NCBI RefSeq assembly: GCF_001905505.1
Contig: NZ_LIPG01000002.1
Span: 434,001 to 498,000, forward strand
Origin: Streptomyces sp. CB02058
Lineage (GTDB): Bacteria > Actinomycetota > Actinomycetes > Streptomycetales > Streptomycetaceae
Length of the DNA stretch: 64,000 nucleotides
Direction of reading: 5' to 3'
Part shown: piece after piece, positions 42,640-52,389 of the stretch
Layout: each line of letters opens with the position of its first letter
Position numbering within the stretch: position 1 is the stretch's first letter
The notes under the pieces: model-generated
What the model was told of the DNA's origin: nothing
Database searches by the model: none
Seen by the model: the letters and a program-made list of their open reading frames with translations, nothing else
Made by a program: the position numbers and the translations under genes

Positions 42640-42979
42640 AGGTGATATCCATCTGGTGGATCTGGAACCCGCCCGGGGCAGTGAGGCGAACAAGATCAGG
42701 CCGGCCGTGATCGTGTCCAACAACGCGGCCAACCAGTCGGTCGTGTCGAACGGGCGTGGGGTGATCACTGTGGTGCCCCTGACATCGAACACGCTTCGCG
42801 TGCTCACGTTCCAGGTACTGCTCCCGTCCGCGGAGAGTGGACTGCCGAGGGACTCGAAGGTGCAGTGCGAGCAGGTCCGGGCGGTGTCCCCGGACCGCGT
42901 ACTGAAGCGTGTCGGCTCTGTCCCCCGACGGCGCATGGCCGACATCGACGCCGCCCTGCGGCGGCATCTCGCCCTCTGA
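42632..42979 (+). CDS. MazF-type endoribonuclease toxin
   Basis: This 115-residue PemK/MazF protein starts MRRGDIHLVDLEPARGSEANKIRPAVIVSNN, the MazF signature for the beta barrel and active-site Arg, and has VVPLTSNT and LPRDSKVQCEQVRAVSPDRV typical of mRNA interferases. It would cleave mRNA at short specific sequences when not bound by the antitoxin. It overlaps the antitoxin gene by 8 bp, so the two are made together. A very strong terminator follows. Confidence 0.9.
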   Translation: MRRGDIHLVDLEPARGSEANKIRPAVIVSNNAANQSVVSNGRGVITVVPLTSNTLRVLTFQVLLPSAESGLPRDSKVQCEQVRAVSPDRVLKRVGSVPRRRMADIDAALRRHLAL

Positions 42980-42987
42980 CCCGAGGC

Positions 42988-43033
42988 GTGCGAAGGGGCG
43001 GCCACCGGGATTCCGGTGGCCGCCCCTTCGCAC
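42988..43033. terminator. Bidirectional terminator between mazF-like gene and asd
   Basis: GTGCGAAGGGGCGGCCACCGG pairs perfectly with its complement at 43013-43033 (21-bp arms, loop GATT). It lies between two convergent genes and is one of the strongest hairpins in the window. Confidence 0.92.
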
Positions 43034-43049
43034 GGGTGGGTCGAGGGCC

Positions 43050-44087
<1,038 letters not shown>

Positions 44088-44197
44088 TCACAGACACGAA
44101 ACAGACAAGAACGGCACGGTTGCCGGTCCATGATGCGTATGTCCACGGCTTCCTTGTCCAATCCATTGTCCGGCAGGCGGACGGGGCGCGCACAGAG

Positions 44198-44235
44198 CTG
44201 TGGGGCGGGGGCCCTTGAGAGCCCCCGCCCCACAG
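44198..44235. terminator. Terminator after the subtilase gene
   Basis: CTGTGGGGCGGGGGC (44198-44212) pairs perfectly with GCCCCCGCCCCACAG (44221-44235) around an 8-nt loop, 36 bp after the subtilase stop on the - strand and before asd. Confidence 0.85.
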
Positions 44236-44270
44236 TGTCCGGTGTCGTGCGGATCACACCGTCCGGATGG

Positions 44271-47200
44271 CTACGGCGCGACCTTCTCGATCACGACGCT
44301 GCCGGTTCCCGCCGCGGTGCCGCGGGCGTTCACCAGCTGCACCTCGCCGAAGAACTGCCGGCCCTCGGGAGCCGCTCCGGCGACCACGACCTCGGCGCCG
44401 ACCTGGGCGGACGCGCCGTTGGCCAGGTTCACGGCCTTCGACTCGTCGACCTTGATCTCACCGAGCGACGGGGAGTAGTACACGTCCCGGTAGTCGTACT
44501 CGGTGGTACCGGCCGGGACCGAATAGCCGTCGATGACGACGGTGTAGGTGCCGGCCGCCGGGTTCACCAGGCTGACCGACTCCTCGGAGCCCGCCGAGGT
44601 CGACGCGCCGACCTCGGTGTCGCCCTTGTAGACGTAGAGGTCGATGTCGGCGTTGGCGTCCGAGGTGTTGCCGATGGCGACGTCCAGCTTCTCGACGCCC
44701 TCACCGATGGTGACCGTCTTGGTGTACTCGCCGCCCGTGGCGATCGAGGGACGCTCGACGTCGGCCGAGCCCAGCGAGCCGCCCTCGAGCGTGCCCTCCA
44801 GGTCGCCCGCGTTGTTGGTGACCGTCCACTCGACCGGGGCCGGGGTGCCGATCTTCGCCTCGGCGATGGTCTGCACCGCCGGGTCGAAGGAGGCGCCGAG
44901 CAGCGAGACGTCCAGCTTGTACGGGTTGTCCAGCAGCGGCGACGTACGGCGGGACTCGACCTCGATCTCCCAGACGCCGGGCTGCGGGTCCTTGTAGGAG
45001 CGCGTGTCCGGGCGGCAGGTGTTGGCCGGGTTCTCGTAGTTCGGGTAGCAGTAGATCGTGGAGCTGTCCTCCACCGCGACACCGTACGGGTGGATGGAGA
45101 TGAACCGGGTCTGGCTGCCCGAGCGAAGGGCGCTCAGCGCGACCTCCAGGGTCTCGGCGCCCTCCGGGACGTTCAGGAAGTACGACGTGGTGCTGTTGCG
45201 CTGCACCGAGCCGCTCGCCGTGAACGCGTAGGCCGGCTTCACCAGGTCCTTGGCGACGACCACCGTGGAGAGGATCTGCTGGTCCACGCCGGAGGTCTTC
45301 GCGTCGTCCACCACCAGGATCGCGCTGTGGACGCCCGCGGTGCGGGGCTTCGCCTGCACCTTGACGGTGACCGGCTTGCCCAGCGGCAGCGAGACGGTGC
45401 TCGAACCGGCGAGGGAGAAGGTGCCGTCGTTGTTCTTCCACGACAGCTTGTGCTTCACGGCCGTGTCCGGACCCGTGGTGCGGGTCACGACGACGTCGTA
45501 CGCCTTCTTCTCGCCGGCCTTCAGGCCGCCCTCACGGTCGTACAGGCCGGTGCCGAAGCCCGGGGTCTTCAGCGCGAAGTCGATCGCGGTGTCGACCGGG
45601 GCCTTCACCGCGTACTCGTGCGCCGGGGCGCCCTTCTTCTCGATCTGCTTCCAGGCGCCGACGATGTTGATCAGACCGGAGCCCTGGGCGTGCGCGGGCA
45701 CCCCGTCGATGTGGGTCGCGGTGCTGGTCAGCGCGGTCCGCAGGTCGGCCGGGGGCAGCTCGATGTTCTTCTGCTTCGCGGCGGACAGCAGCAGCGCGGT
45801 CGCGCCAGCGGCCTGCGGCGAGGACATCGAGGTGCCCTGCAGCATGGAGTAGCCGGCCGGGAGGGAGTAGCCCGCCTCCTTGACCGGGCCGCCGGGCAGC
45901 CAGGTCTGGGTGGTGTTGATGGAGGCACCCGGGGCGGTCAGGATCGGCGCGAAGCCGCCGTCCTCACGCGGACCGCGCGAGGAGAAGGGCAGCATGTCGT
46001 ACTTCTTGGTGACGTTCGAGCCGTAGTTGGCGGCCCAGGTCTCCTTGGAGATGGACGCGCCCACCGAGATGACGTGGTCGGCGAGACCGGGGTCACCGAT
46101 GGTGTTCACACCGGGGCCGTCGTTGCCGGCCGAGATGACCAGCTGGACGCCGTAGATGTCGATGAGCCGCTTGTAGAGCTCGGCGCGCGCGTTGTTGCCG
46201 TCGTTGAGCGGCGGCAGGCCGCCGATCGACATGTTGACGACGTCGACACCGCGGTTGACGACGAGGTCGATCATGCCCTCGGTCAGCGCGATGTTGGTGC
46301 AGCCGCCGGACCAGGTGCAGGCGCGCGAGGAGACGATCTTCGCGCCGGGCGCGGCACCGTTCATCTTGCCGCCGAACAGGCCGTTGGCCGCGGTGATGCC
46401 CGCGACGTGCGTGCCGTGCTCGCTCTCGATGACGCCGATGTTCACGTAGTCGGCGGTCGCGCCGGCCGCGTTGTAGACGACGTTCTTGCGGGTCTCGATG
46501 ACGAACGGGATGCGCTCGACGACCTCGGTCGCGGGGTTGTCCGTGCCGAAGTAGCCGACCTGGTGGCCGTCCTTGTAGGGCTTGAGCGCGGCGTCGTTGC
46601 CGAAGTTCGCGTCGTTGTCCAGGTCGACCCGGGCGGTGCCGGCGACCGGGTCGTAGAGCACGGCCCAGACGTCGGTGGTGTCGCCGTCCCGGTTCAGGTC
46701 CCCGGCCATGTCGCCACCGCGGGTGGCGGCCTCGGAGAAGAGCTGGATCTTGTAGGACCCCTCCGGCGCCGAGTAGGTGCGGCCGCCGATGGTGAAGGTC
46801 GGACCGGCGACCGAGGCCGTCATCCGCAGCCAGGTGCCGTCGCCGTCGCTGACGGGGTCGGTGGCGGTCACCCAGTCGACGATCTTGCGCTCGCCCGTGG
46901 TGGTCTTCTGGAGCGCGGGGTGCCCGAGGTCGACACCGGAGTCCAGGACACCGATGGTGATCCCGCGGCCGTCCGCCTTCGGGTGCTGCTTCACGAAGTC
47001 GACCGCGCCCGTCTCGAAGGACGGGTTGTACGGGTTCTTCGCGGGGGTGTTCTTGTCCGGGGCCGCGTAACTGCCGGTGGCCTTCGGCTGCTTCGCCCCG
47101 GTGGCCCGGTCGCCCGAGGGCGTCGGGTCGTCGAGCTCGATCTCCTGCTTGAGATCGATGCCCTGGACCGAGGAGAGCTTCTGCGCCGCCTTGATGGTGG

Positions 47201-47573
47201 CTTCGGCGGTCGCGGTCGGCACGGTGGCCCGGACGTATCCGAGCTTGTCGTACGTCTGCCCCACCACGGACCCCTCGACGGAGTCCAGCTGCTCGGCGAC
47301 CTTCTCGGTCGCGCCCGGGGTGGTGGCGACCATCATCGTGATGTTCTTCTCGCCCTTGGCCTCGGCCTTCGCCAGCACATCGGCGTCGGCCTCGCCCAGC
47401 TTGTCGCCCGCCGTGCTCGTGGCGGCGGGCTTCACCGGGGAAGCGGCCGGGTCGTCGGCGGCGAAGACCGGGGCGGCGCCGGAAGCGGTCAGCGCGGCGG
47501 CCAGACCGGCTGCGGCCGCGATGCGCGCCGCGCGTCTCGCCCCGGGTATGGAGCTGGGGGATTCCTTGGTCAT
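44271..47573 (-). CDS. Secreted subtilisin-like serine protease (S8)
   Basis: This 1100-residue exported protease has a signal peptide ending near VFA-ADDPA and a propeptide. The S8 domain has catalytic Asp211 (VLDSGVD), His386 (EHGTHVAG), the oxyanion Asn region (ISAGNDGPG) and Ser582 (GTSMSSPQAAG). A long insert (about residues 235-375, with DLNRDGDTTDVWAV) lies between Asp and His, and several beta-sandwich domains follow, including a pre-peptidase C-terminal-like region. The ATG at 47573 is preferred because AGGG is well spaced; an ATG two codons earlier (47579) is too close to it. It probably digests extracellular protein. Confidence 0.9.
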   Translation of the reverse strand: MTKESPSSIPGARRAARIAAAAGLAAALTASGAAPVFAADDPAASPVKPAATSTAGDKLGEADADVLAKAEAKGEKNITMMVATTPGATEKVAEQLDSVEGSVVGQTYDKLGYVRATVPTATAEATIKAAQKLSSVQGIDLKQEIELDDPTPSGDRATGAKQPKATGSYAAPDKNTPAKNPYNPSFETGAVDFVKQHPKADGRGITIGVLDSGVDLGHPALQKTTTGERKIVDWVTATDPVSDGDGTWLRMTASVAGPTFTIGGRTYSAPEGSYKIQLFSEAATRGGDMAGDLNRDGDTTDVWAVLYDPVAGTARVDLDNDANFGNDAALKPYKDGHQVGYFGTDNPATEVVERIPFVIETRKNVVYNAAGATADYVNIGVIESEHGTHVAGITAANGLFGGKMNGAAPGAKIVSSRACTWSGGCTNIALTEGMIDLVVNRGVDVVNMSIGGLPPLNDGNNARAELYKRLIDIYGVQLVISAGNDGPGVNTIGDPGLADHVISVGASISKETWAANYGSNVTKKYDMLPFSSRGPREDGGFAPILTAPGASINTTQTWLPGGPVKEAGYSLPAGYSMLQGTSMSSPQAAGATALLLSAAKQKNIELPPADLRTALTSTATHIDGVPAHAQGSGLINIVGAWKQIEKKGAPAHEYAVKAPVDTAIDFALKTPGFGTGLYDREGGLKAGEKKAYDVVVTRTTGPDTAVKHKLSWKNNDGTFSLAGSSTVSLPLGKPVTVKVQAKPRTAGVHSAILVVDDAKTSGVDQQILSTVVVAKDLVKPAYAFTASGSVQRNSTTSYFLNVPEGAETLEVALSALRSGSQTRFISIHPYGVAVEDSSTIYCYPNYENPANTCRPDTRSYKDPQPGVWEIEVESRRTSPLLDNPYKLDVSLLGASFDPAVQTIAEAKIGTPAPVEWTVTNNAGDLEGTLEGGSLGSADVERPSIATGGEYTKTVTIGEGVEKLDVAIGNTSDANADIDLYVYKGDTEVGASTSAGSEESVSLVNPAAGTYTVVIDGYSVPAGTTEYDYRDVYYSPSLGEIKVDESKAVNLANGASAQVGAEVVVAGAAPEGRQFFGEVQLVNARGTAAGTGSVVIEKVAP

Positions 47574-47722
47574 CAGCATCCCTGTTTGTGAAAGAAAGAG
47601 AGAGTCCGGAATTCGGTACCCGATGACCGCTCAGCCTTTCGTAAATGACAGGGGTTTGTGGAGAGTTGACGGTGACGAGAACGGGACATGGCGTAGATCC
47701 GCCACTGCGGCCATTGCGCCAC

Positions 47723-48730
47723 TCAACGTGGCAATACCACCACGTACGCGGCCGGTTCACGGTCCTCGGCCGCCATCAGCGCCGTACGCACCACCACCGC
47801 CTGCTGGGCCGCCGACTCGCGCAGCTGCTTCGGTGTCACCCGCACCAGGGTCACCCCCAGCCTCTCCAGATGCTCACGCTCCGCGGCGAAGGCGACGCGG
47901 TCCTCACGGGGGGTGCGGGCGCCGATGTCCAGGGCGACGGCCTGCTCCGGCTAGTAGGCGTCCACCCCGCCCAGGGCGCCGCCGCCCGGCAGCGCCAGCT
48001 CCACGTTCCACACCGGCTCGGGCAGCCCGTGGCCGCGCACCATCGCGTACAGCCGGCTCTCCGCCGCCGCCCGGCCCTCCACGAGCAGGGCGTCGACGGC
48101 GTCCACCACATGGGCCCGGCCCAGCAGCTTCGCCGCGTTCAGCTCCCGTACCACCGGCGCGGGTTCGCAGTGCCCGCCGCGCACCGCCTCCGTCAGGAGC
48201 CGTCGCACCGTCGACGCGTCGGTGAGCGAGGCCACCGCGTCGGCGAGAGCCCGCTCCACCGGGGCCAGCGGCACGCCGAGCCGGCGCTGCGGCCGGGGGA
48301 GGGCGGCCGACCGGGTCACCTGGACGAAGCGGGTGGAGCGCAGCCGCCGGGTGCGCGGCACCAGTACGTCGATGCGGTGCAGCGCGATGACCGGGGGCGC
48401 GGACGTGAAGCCGTACAGGGCCAGTGCCGCCAGCCCTGTGACCATGGCCTCGCCGTAACCCGGTCCGGGCTGAGGGGGCACGGAGCGGCGGGCGGTCGCC
48501 GGGGGCCGCCCCGCGTACAGCAGCGCTCCGTGCACCCGCTCCTCGTTCGTCGGCGAGCCCGGGTGCAGGAGGTAGACGCCGGGGAGCAGTTGCTGCCACG
48601 ATCCGCCGGGGAGGCACTGGGCGGCGGTCTGCGCGGCTGTCACGCCCCGGGCGCGCAACTGCGCGGCCGACTGCACGCGGTGGCGCACATCGTGGACGGG
48701 GCAGGGGGAGAGCGGGGTGTTCTGGGTCAT
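47723..48730 (-). pseudogene. Gene interrupted by an in-frame amber codon (endonuclease-like hypothetical)
   Basis: Reading from the ATG at 48730, the frame runs to GGALGGVDAY and then meets TAG at 47953-47951. Beyond it the same frame continues without a break as PEQAVALDIGARTPRED through YVVVLPR to a TGA at 47725-47723. The relatives I recall read DAYWPEQ here, so one TGG-to-TAG change explains the stop. The protein has an AbiEi-like N-terminus (VQSAAQLRARGVTAAQ, LPGVYLLHPG) and a DUF559/Vsr-like end (VDAYWPE, LDIG). It is either a pseudogene or makes a product without its last 76 residues. I cannot rule out amber suppression. Confidence 0.75.
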
Positions 48731-48859
48731 GCCGGGGAGGTTCCCGCAGGCCCGCGGTGCGATGACCCGTGTTACACGCCCGTCGACATACCAGGACAAC
48801 GCCGTCCTAAAGTACGGCAGTTCGACTGTCGAAAAGAGTCGTCGCGGCAGGGATTGTAC

Positions 48860-48895
48860 GGCGCACGCCCCGCACTGGTGTGCGGGGCGTGCGCC
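48860..48895. terminator. Terminator after the second pepN
   Basis: GGCGCACGCCCCGCAC (48860-48875) pairs perfectly with GTGCGGGGCGTGCGCC (48880-48895) around a TGGT loop, 6 bp after the stop of the second pepN on the - strand. Confidence 0.9.
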
Positions 48896-48901
48896 GGGCC
48901 C

Positions 48902-51493
48902 TCACGCCCTCGCGTCGCGCTCCTGGCCCCGCAGCGCCCGCGCCAGATCGTCCCGCGCCTCCAGCACGAGACGCCGCAGCGCCGGTGCCGCGTCCGGGTG
49001 CGAGGTCAGCCAGGCGTCCGTGGCGGTGAGCGTCGCGGGGTCGTCCTGGAGCCCCGGGAAGAGGCCCCGGACCACGTCCATGCCGATCTGGATGGACCGC
49101 TCGGCCCAGACCCGCTCGATCGCCTCGAAGTACGAGGCGGTGTACGGCGCGAGCAGCTCACGCTGGGAGGGCTGCTCGAAGCCGGCGATCGTCGCCCCGG
49201 CGAGGGCGTTGGACAGCTTGTCCGACTCCACGACCGCCGCCCACGCCTGAGCCTTGACCGCGGCCGAGGGGCGCGAGGCCAGACACCGCACGTGGTGCCG
49301 CTTGCCGGACGCCGTGTCGTCACGGGCGAGTTCGGCGTCCATGGCGGCCTCGTCGGCCTTGCCGTGCGAGGCCAGCGGGGAGAGGAAGGCCCAGCGCAGC
49401 TCCTGGTCGACGTCGAGGCCCTCGATCACGGCCGAGCCGTCCAGCAGCCCGCCCAGCAGCTCGAAGTCCGCGTCCGACTCGGCGACCGCGGCGAAGAACC
49501 GGGCCCACGTCAGCTGGTGCTGGCTGCCCGGCTCCGCGCGCCGCAGCTCGGCCAGCGCGCCCTCGGCCAGCGCCCGGCCGCCCTCCGCGCGCCAGGCCGG
49601 TGCGGCGTAGTGCACCAGCGCCGACTGCGCCCAGGCGTGCAGCATCTGGAGCACGCCGATGTCCGATTCGCGGCCCGCGGAGGAGAGCACCAGGGAGACG
49701 AAGTCCCGCGCGGGCAGCAGCGCGTCCCGCGTCAGGTTCCACAGCGCGGACCAGCACAGCGCCCTGGCCAGCGGGTCGGTGATGTCACCGAGGTGCTCGC
49801 GCAGGGTGGCCAGGGACACCTCGTCGAAGCGGACCTTGCAGTAGGTGAGGTCGTCGTCGTTGACCAGGACCAGGTCGGGCCTCTGCGCCCCCGCCAGCTC
49901 GGCGACCACGGTCCGCTCGCCCGAGACATCGGTCTCCGCGCGGGCGTACCGCACGAGTTCGCCCTCGGGGGTGAGCCGGTACAGACCCACCGCGACGCGG
50001 TGAGGACGCAGCTCCGGGTGGGAGGCCGCGGCCTCCTGGGTCACGGTGAGCTCGGCGACCCTGCCCTCGCCGTCGTACGTCACGACCGGTGTCAGGACGT
50101 TGACCCCCGCCGTCTGGAGCCAGGAGCGCGACCAGGCCGTCATGTCGCGCCCCGACGTCTCGGCCAGCACCGAGAGCAGGTCGCCCAGCTGCGTGTTGCC
50201 GTACGCGTGCCGCTTGAAGTAACGGCGTGCGCCCTCCAGGAACGCGTCCCGTCCCACATAGGCGACGAGCTGCTTCAGCACCGACGCGCCCTTGGCGTAC
50301 GTGATGCCGTCGAAGTTCAGCTTGGCGTCCTCCAGGTCACGGATGTCGGCCGTGACCGGGTGCGTGGAAGGCAGCTGGTCCGCGCGGTAGGCCCACGCCT
50401 TGCGGTTGTTGGCGAAGGTGATCCAGCCGTTGGTGAAGCGGGTCGCCTCCACCATCGAGAACGTCCCCATGAAGTCCGCGAAGGACTCCTTCAGCCACAG
50501 GTCGTCCCACCACTGCATGGTCACCAGGTCGCCGAACCACATGTGCGCCATCTCGTGCAGGATGACGTTGGCGCGGCGCTCGTAGGACGCCGAGGTGACC
50601 TTGCCGCGGTAGATGTACTCCTCGCGGAAGGTGACGAGGCCCGGGTTCTCCATGGCGCCGAGGTTGTACTCGGGCACGAACGCCTGGTCGTACTTCCCGA
50701 AGGGGTACGGGTAGTCGAAGTGGTCGTGGAAGAAGTCCAGGCCCTGCTTGGTGAGCAGGAAGACGTCGTCCGCGTCGAAGTGGCGGGCGAGGCCCTTGCG
50801 GCACATCGCGCCGAGGGGGACCTCCAGCGTCGAACCGTCGTCGAACGTGCGGGTGTAGACGTCGCTCACGTAGTGGTACGGGCCGGCGACGACCACCGTG
50901 ATGTACGTCGAGATCGGCAGGGTCTCCGCGAACCGGTGGACCCCGCCCTCCGCCGACTCCTCCGCGCCGTTGCTCCGGACCTGCCAGCCCTCGGGCGCCG
51001 TCACCTCGAAGCGGTAGGGCGCCTTGAGGTCGGGCTGCTCGAAGTTGGCGAAAACGCGCCGTGCGTCGGCCGGCTCGTACTGCGTGTAGAGGTAGACCTC
51101 GCCGTCCTCGGGGTCGACGAAGCGGTGCATGCCCTCGCCGGTCCTGCTGTACGCGCACCGTGCGTCGACCACCAGGACGTTCTCGCCGGCGGGCAGGCCG
51201 TCCAGGGCGATCCGGGTGCCGTCGAAGACGGCCGCGGGGTCCAGGTCCTTGCCGTTCAGCGTCACCCCGTCCACGGCGGGCGCCAGCAGATCGGCGAAGG
51301 TCGAGGCGCCGTCGCGGGCCACGCGGAAGCGGATGGTGGTCTGCGAACGGAAGGTGCGCGGACCGGCCTCCCCGTCGCCCCCGTCGGGCTCACCGACGGC
51401 GGAACGCAGGTCGAGGGCGACCTCGTAACCATCGACGGTCAGCAGCTCGGCCCTCTCGCGGGCCTCGTCGCGGGACAGGTTTTCACCGGGCAC
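48902..51493 (-). CDS. pepN2: Aminopeptidase N paralogue
   Basis: This 863-residue M1 zinc aminopeptidase is a paralogue of the PepN encoded at 39178-41754. It starts MPGENLSRDEARERAELLTVDGYEVALDL and has GAMEN (279-283) and H313-E314-x-x-H317 in LHEMAHMWFGDLVTMQWWDDLWLKESFA, with the third zinc ligand Glu in KESFA. All catalytic residues are present, so it should be active. GTG 51493 follows GAAGGAG. The two enzymes differ mainly in the acidic insert near residue 35 and in the C-terminal domain, so their substrate range may differ. It is divergent from the nitroreductase-like gene. Confidence 0.94.
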   Translation of the reverse strand: MPGENLSRDEARERAELLTVDGYEVALDLRSAVGEPDGGDGEAGPRTFRSQTTIRFRVARDGASTFADLLAPAVDGVTLNGKDLDPAAVFDGTRIALDGLPAGENVLVVDARCAYSRTGEGMHRFVDPEDGEVYLYTQYEPADARRVFANFEQPDLKAPYRFEVTAPEGWQVRSNGAEESAEGGVHRFAETLPISTYITVVVAGPYHYVSDVYTRTFDDGSTLEVPLGAMCRKGLARHFDADDVFLLTKQGLDFFHDHFDYPYPFGKYDQAFVPEYNLGAMENPGLVTFREEYIYRGKVTSASYERRANVILHEMAHMWFGDLVTMQWWDDLWLKESFADFMGTFSMVEATRFTNGWITFANNRKAWAYRADQLPSTHPVTADIRDLEDAKLNFDGITYAKGASVLKQLVAYVGRDAFLEGARRYFKRHAYGNTQLGDLLSVLAETSGRDMTAWSRSWLQTAGVNVLTPVVTYDGEGRVAELTVTQEAAASHPELRPHRVAVGLYRLTPEGELVRYARAETDVSGERTVVAELAGAQRPDLVLVNDDDLTYCKVRFDEVSLATLREHLGDITDPLARALCWSALWNLTRDALLPARDFVSLVLSSAGRESDIGVLQMLHAWAQSALVHYAAPAWRAEGGRALAEGALAELRRAEPGSQHQLTWARFFAAVAESDADFELLGGLLDGSAVIEGLDVDQELRWAFLSPLASHGKADEAAMDAELARDDTASGKRHHVRCLASRPSAAVKAQAWAAVVESDKLSNALAGATIAGFEQPSQRELLAPYTASYFEAIERVWAERSIQIGMDVVRGLFPGLQDDPATLTATDAWLTSHPDAAPALRRLVLEARDDLARALRGQERDARA

Positions 51494-51625
51494 GGAGCAC
51501 TCCTTCGTGTCTCGTTCGAACACATTGATCCTCCCATGCGGCTGCCGGCGGCCCCGCACGGGAATGGTCGGCGGTGCCGGCGGTGTTCCGAGACTCAGGC
51601 GCAGACCGACCTCATGAGGAGAGAC

Positions 51626-52276
51626 ATGCCCGAGAACAGCACGGCCGCCGGCAAGGTTCCGGCCGACTTCTGGTTCGACCCGCTCTGTCCCTGGGCCTGG
51701 ATGACCTCCCGCTGGATGCTGGAGGTGGAGAAGGTCCGGGACGTCGAGGTGCGCTGGCACGTGATGAGCCTCGCCGTGCTCAACGAGCCCAAGCTCGACG
51801 AGCTGCCCGAGGAGTACCAGGACATGATGCGCACCCAGGCCTGGGCGCCGGTCCGGGTCGTGGTCGCCGCCCAGCAGAAGCACGGCGACGAGATCGTCGG
51901 CCCGCTCTACACGGCCCTCGGCACCCGCATCCACAACAACGGCGAGGGCCCGACCCGCGAGGCGATCGCGGGCGCCCTGGCGGACGTCGGCCTGCCCGCC
52001 GATCTGCTGGAGTACGCCGACTCCGACGCGTACGACAAGGAGCTGCGCGCCTCCCACCAGGAGGGCATCGACAAGGTCGGCCAGGACGTCGGCACCCCGG
52101 TCATCGCCGTGCCCGGCTCCGACGGCGAGCAGATCGCCTTCTTCGGCCCGGTGGTCACCCCCGCCCCGAAGGGCGAGGAGGCGGCGAAGCTCTGGGACGG
52201 CACGCTGCTGGTGGCGTCGATCCCCGGTTTCTACGAGATCAAGCGGACCCGCACCCAGGGCCCCGTCTTCGACTGA
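51626..52276 (+). CDS. DsbA-fold mycothiol-dependent nitroreductase-like protein
   Basis: This 216-residue protein belongs to the Rv2466c family of DsbA-like oxidoreductases, which use mycothiol as reductant in actinobacteria. It shows FWFDPLCPWAWMTSRWMLEVEKVRDVEV, YTALGTRIHNNGEGPTRE, GQDVGTPVIAV and the family end IKRTRTQGPVFD. The active-site motif in Rv2466c is CPWC. Here it is Cys21-Pro-Trp-Ala24, so the second cysteine is missing and the enzyme can only work through one thiol. The ATG at 51626 follows GAGGAGAG. It is probably a cytoplasmic detoxifying reductase. Confidence 0.86.
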   Translation: MPENSTAAGKVPADFWFDPLCPWAWMTSRWMLEVEKVRDVEVRWHVMSLAVLNEPKLDELPEEYQDMMRTQAWAPVRVVVAAQQKHGDEIVGPLYTALGTRIHNNGEGPTREAIAGALADVGLPADLLEYADSDAYDKELRASHQEGIDKVGQDVGTPVIAVPGSDGEQIAFFGPVVTPAPKGEEAAKLWDGTLLVASIPGFYEIKRTRTQGPVFD

Positions 52277-52287
52277 CCGCACGTCCG

Positions 52288-52319
52288 CCGCGGGCCGGGC
52301 CGCCGTGCCCGGCCCGCGG
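52288..52319. terminator. Terminator after the nitroreductase-like gene
   Basis: CCGCGGGCCGGGC (52288-52300) pairs perfectly with GCCCGGCCCGCGG (52307-52319), 11 bp after the stop and just before the next promoter. Confidence 0.85.
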
Positions 52320-52353
52320 ATATGGCGATCATGTGTCGTGGGCGGCACGGGTC

Positions 52354-52382
52354 TTGCCGAAAAGATGAACATCATTCAAGAT
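52354..52382 (+). promoter_or_regulatory. Promoter of the transporter-decarboxylase operon
   Basis: TTGCCG (52354-52359) and CAAGAT (52377-52382) are 17 bp apart. The ATG at 52390 is 7 bp after the -10, so the mRNA is probably leaderless; no ribosome site precedes the ATG. Confidence 0.65.
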
Positions 52383-52389
52383 CTGCCCC

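Noticed and set aside
47645..51573. The long + strand extension of the nitroreductase-like frame
   Set aside because: The part before 51626 is antisense to the second pepN, and the real family N-terminus (ADFWFDPLCPW) begins just after the ATG with GAGGAGAG upstream.
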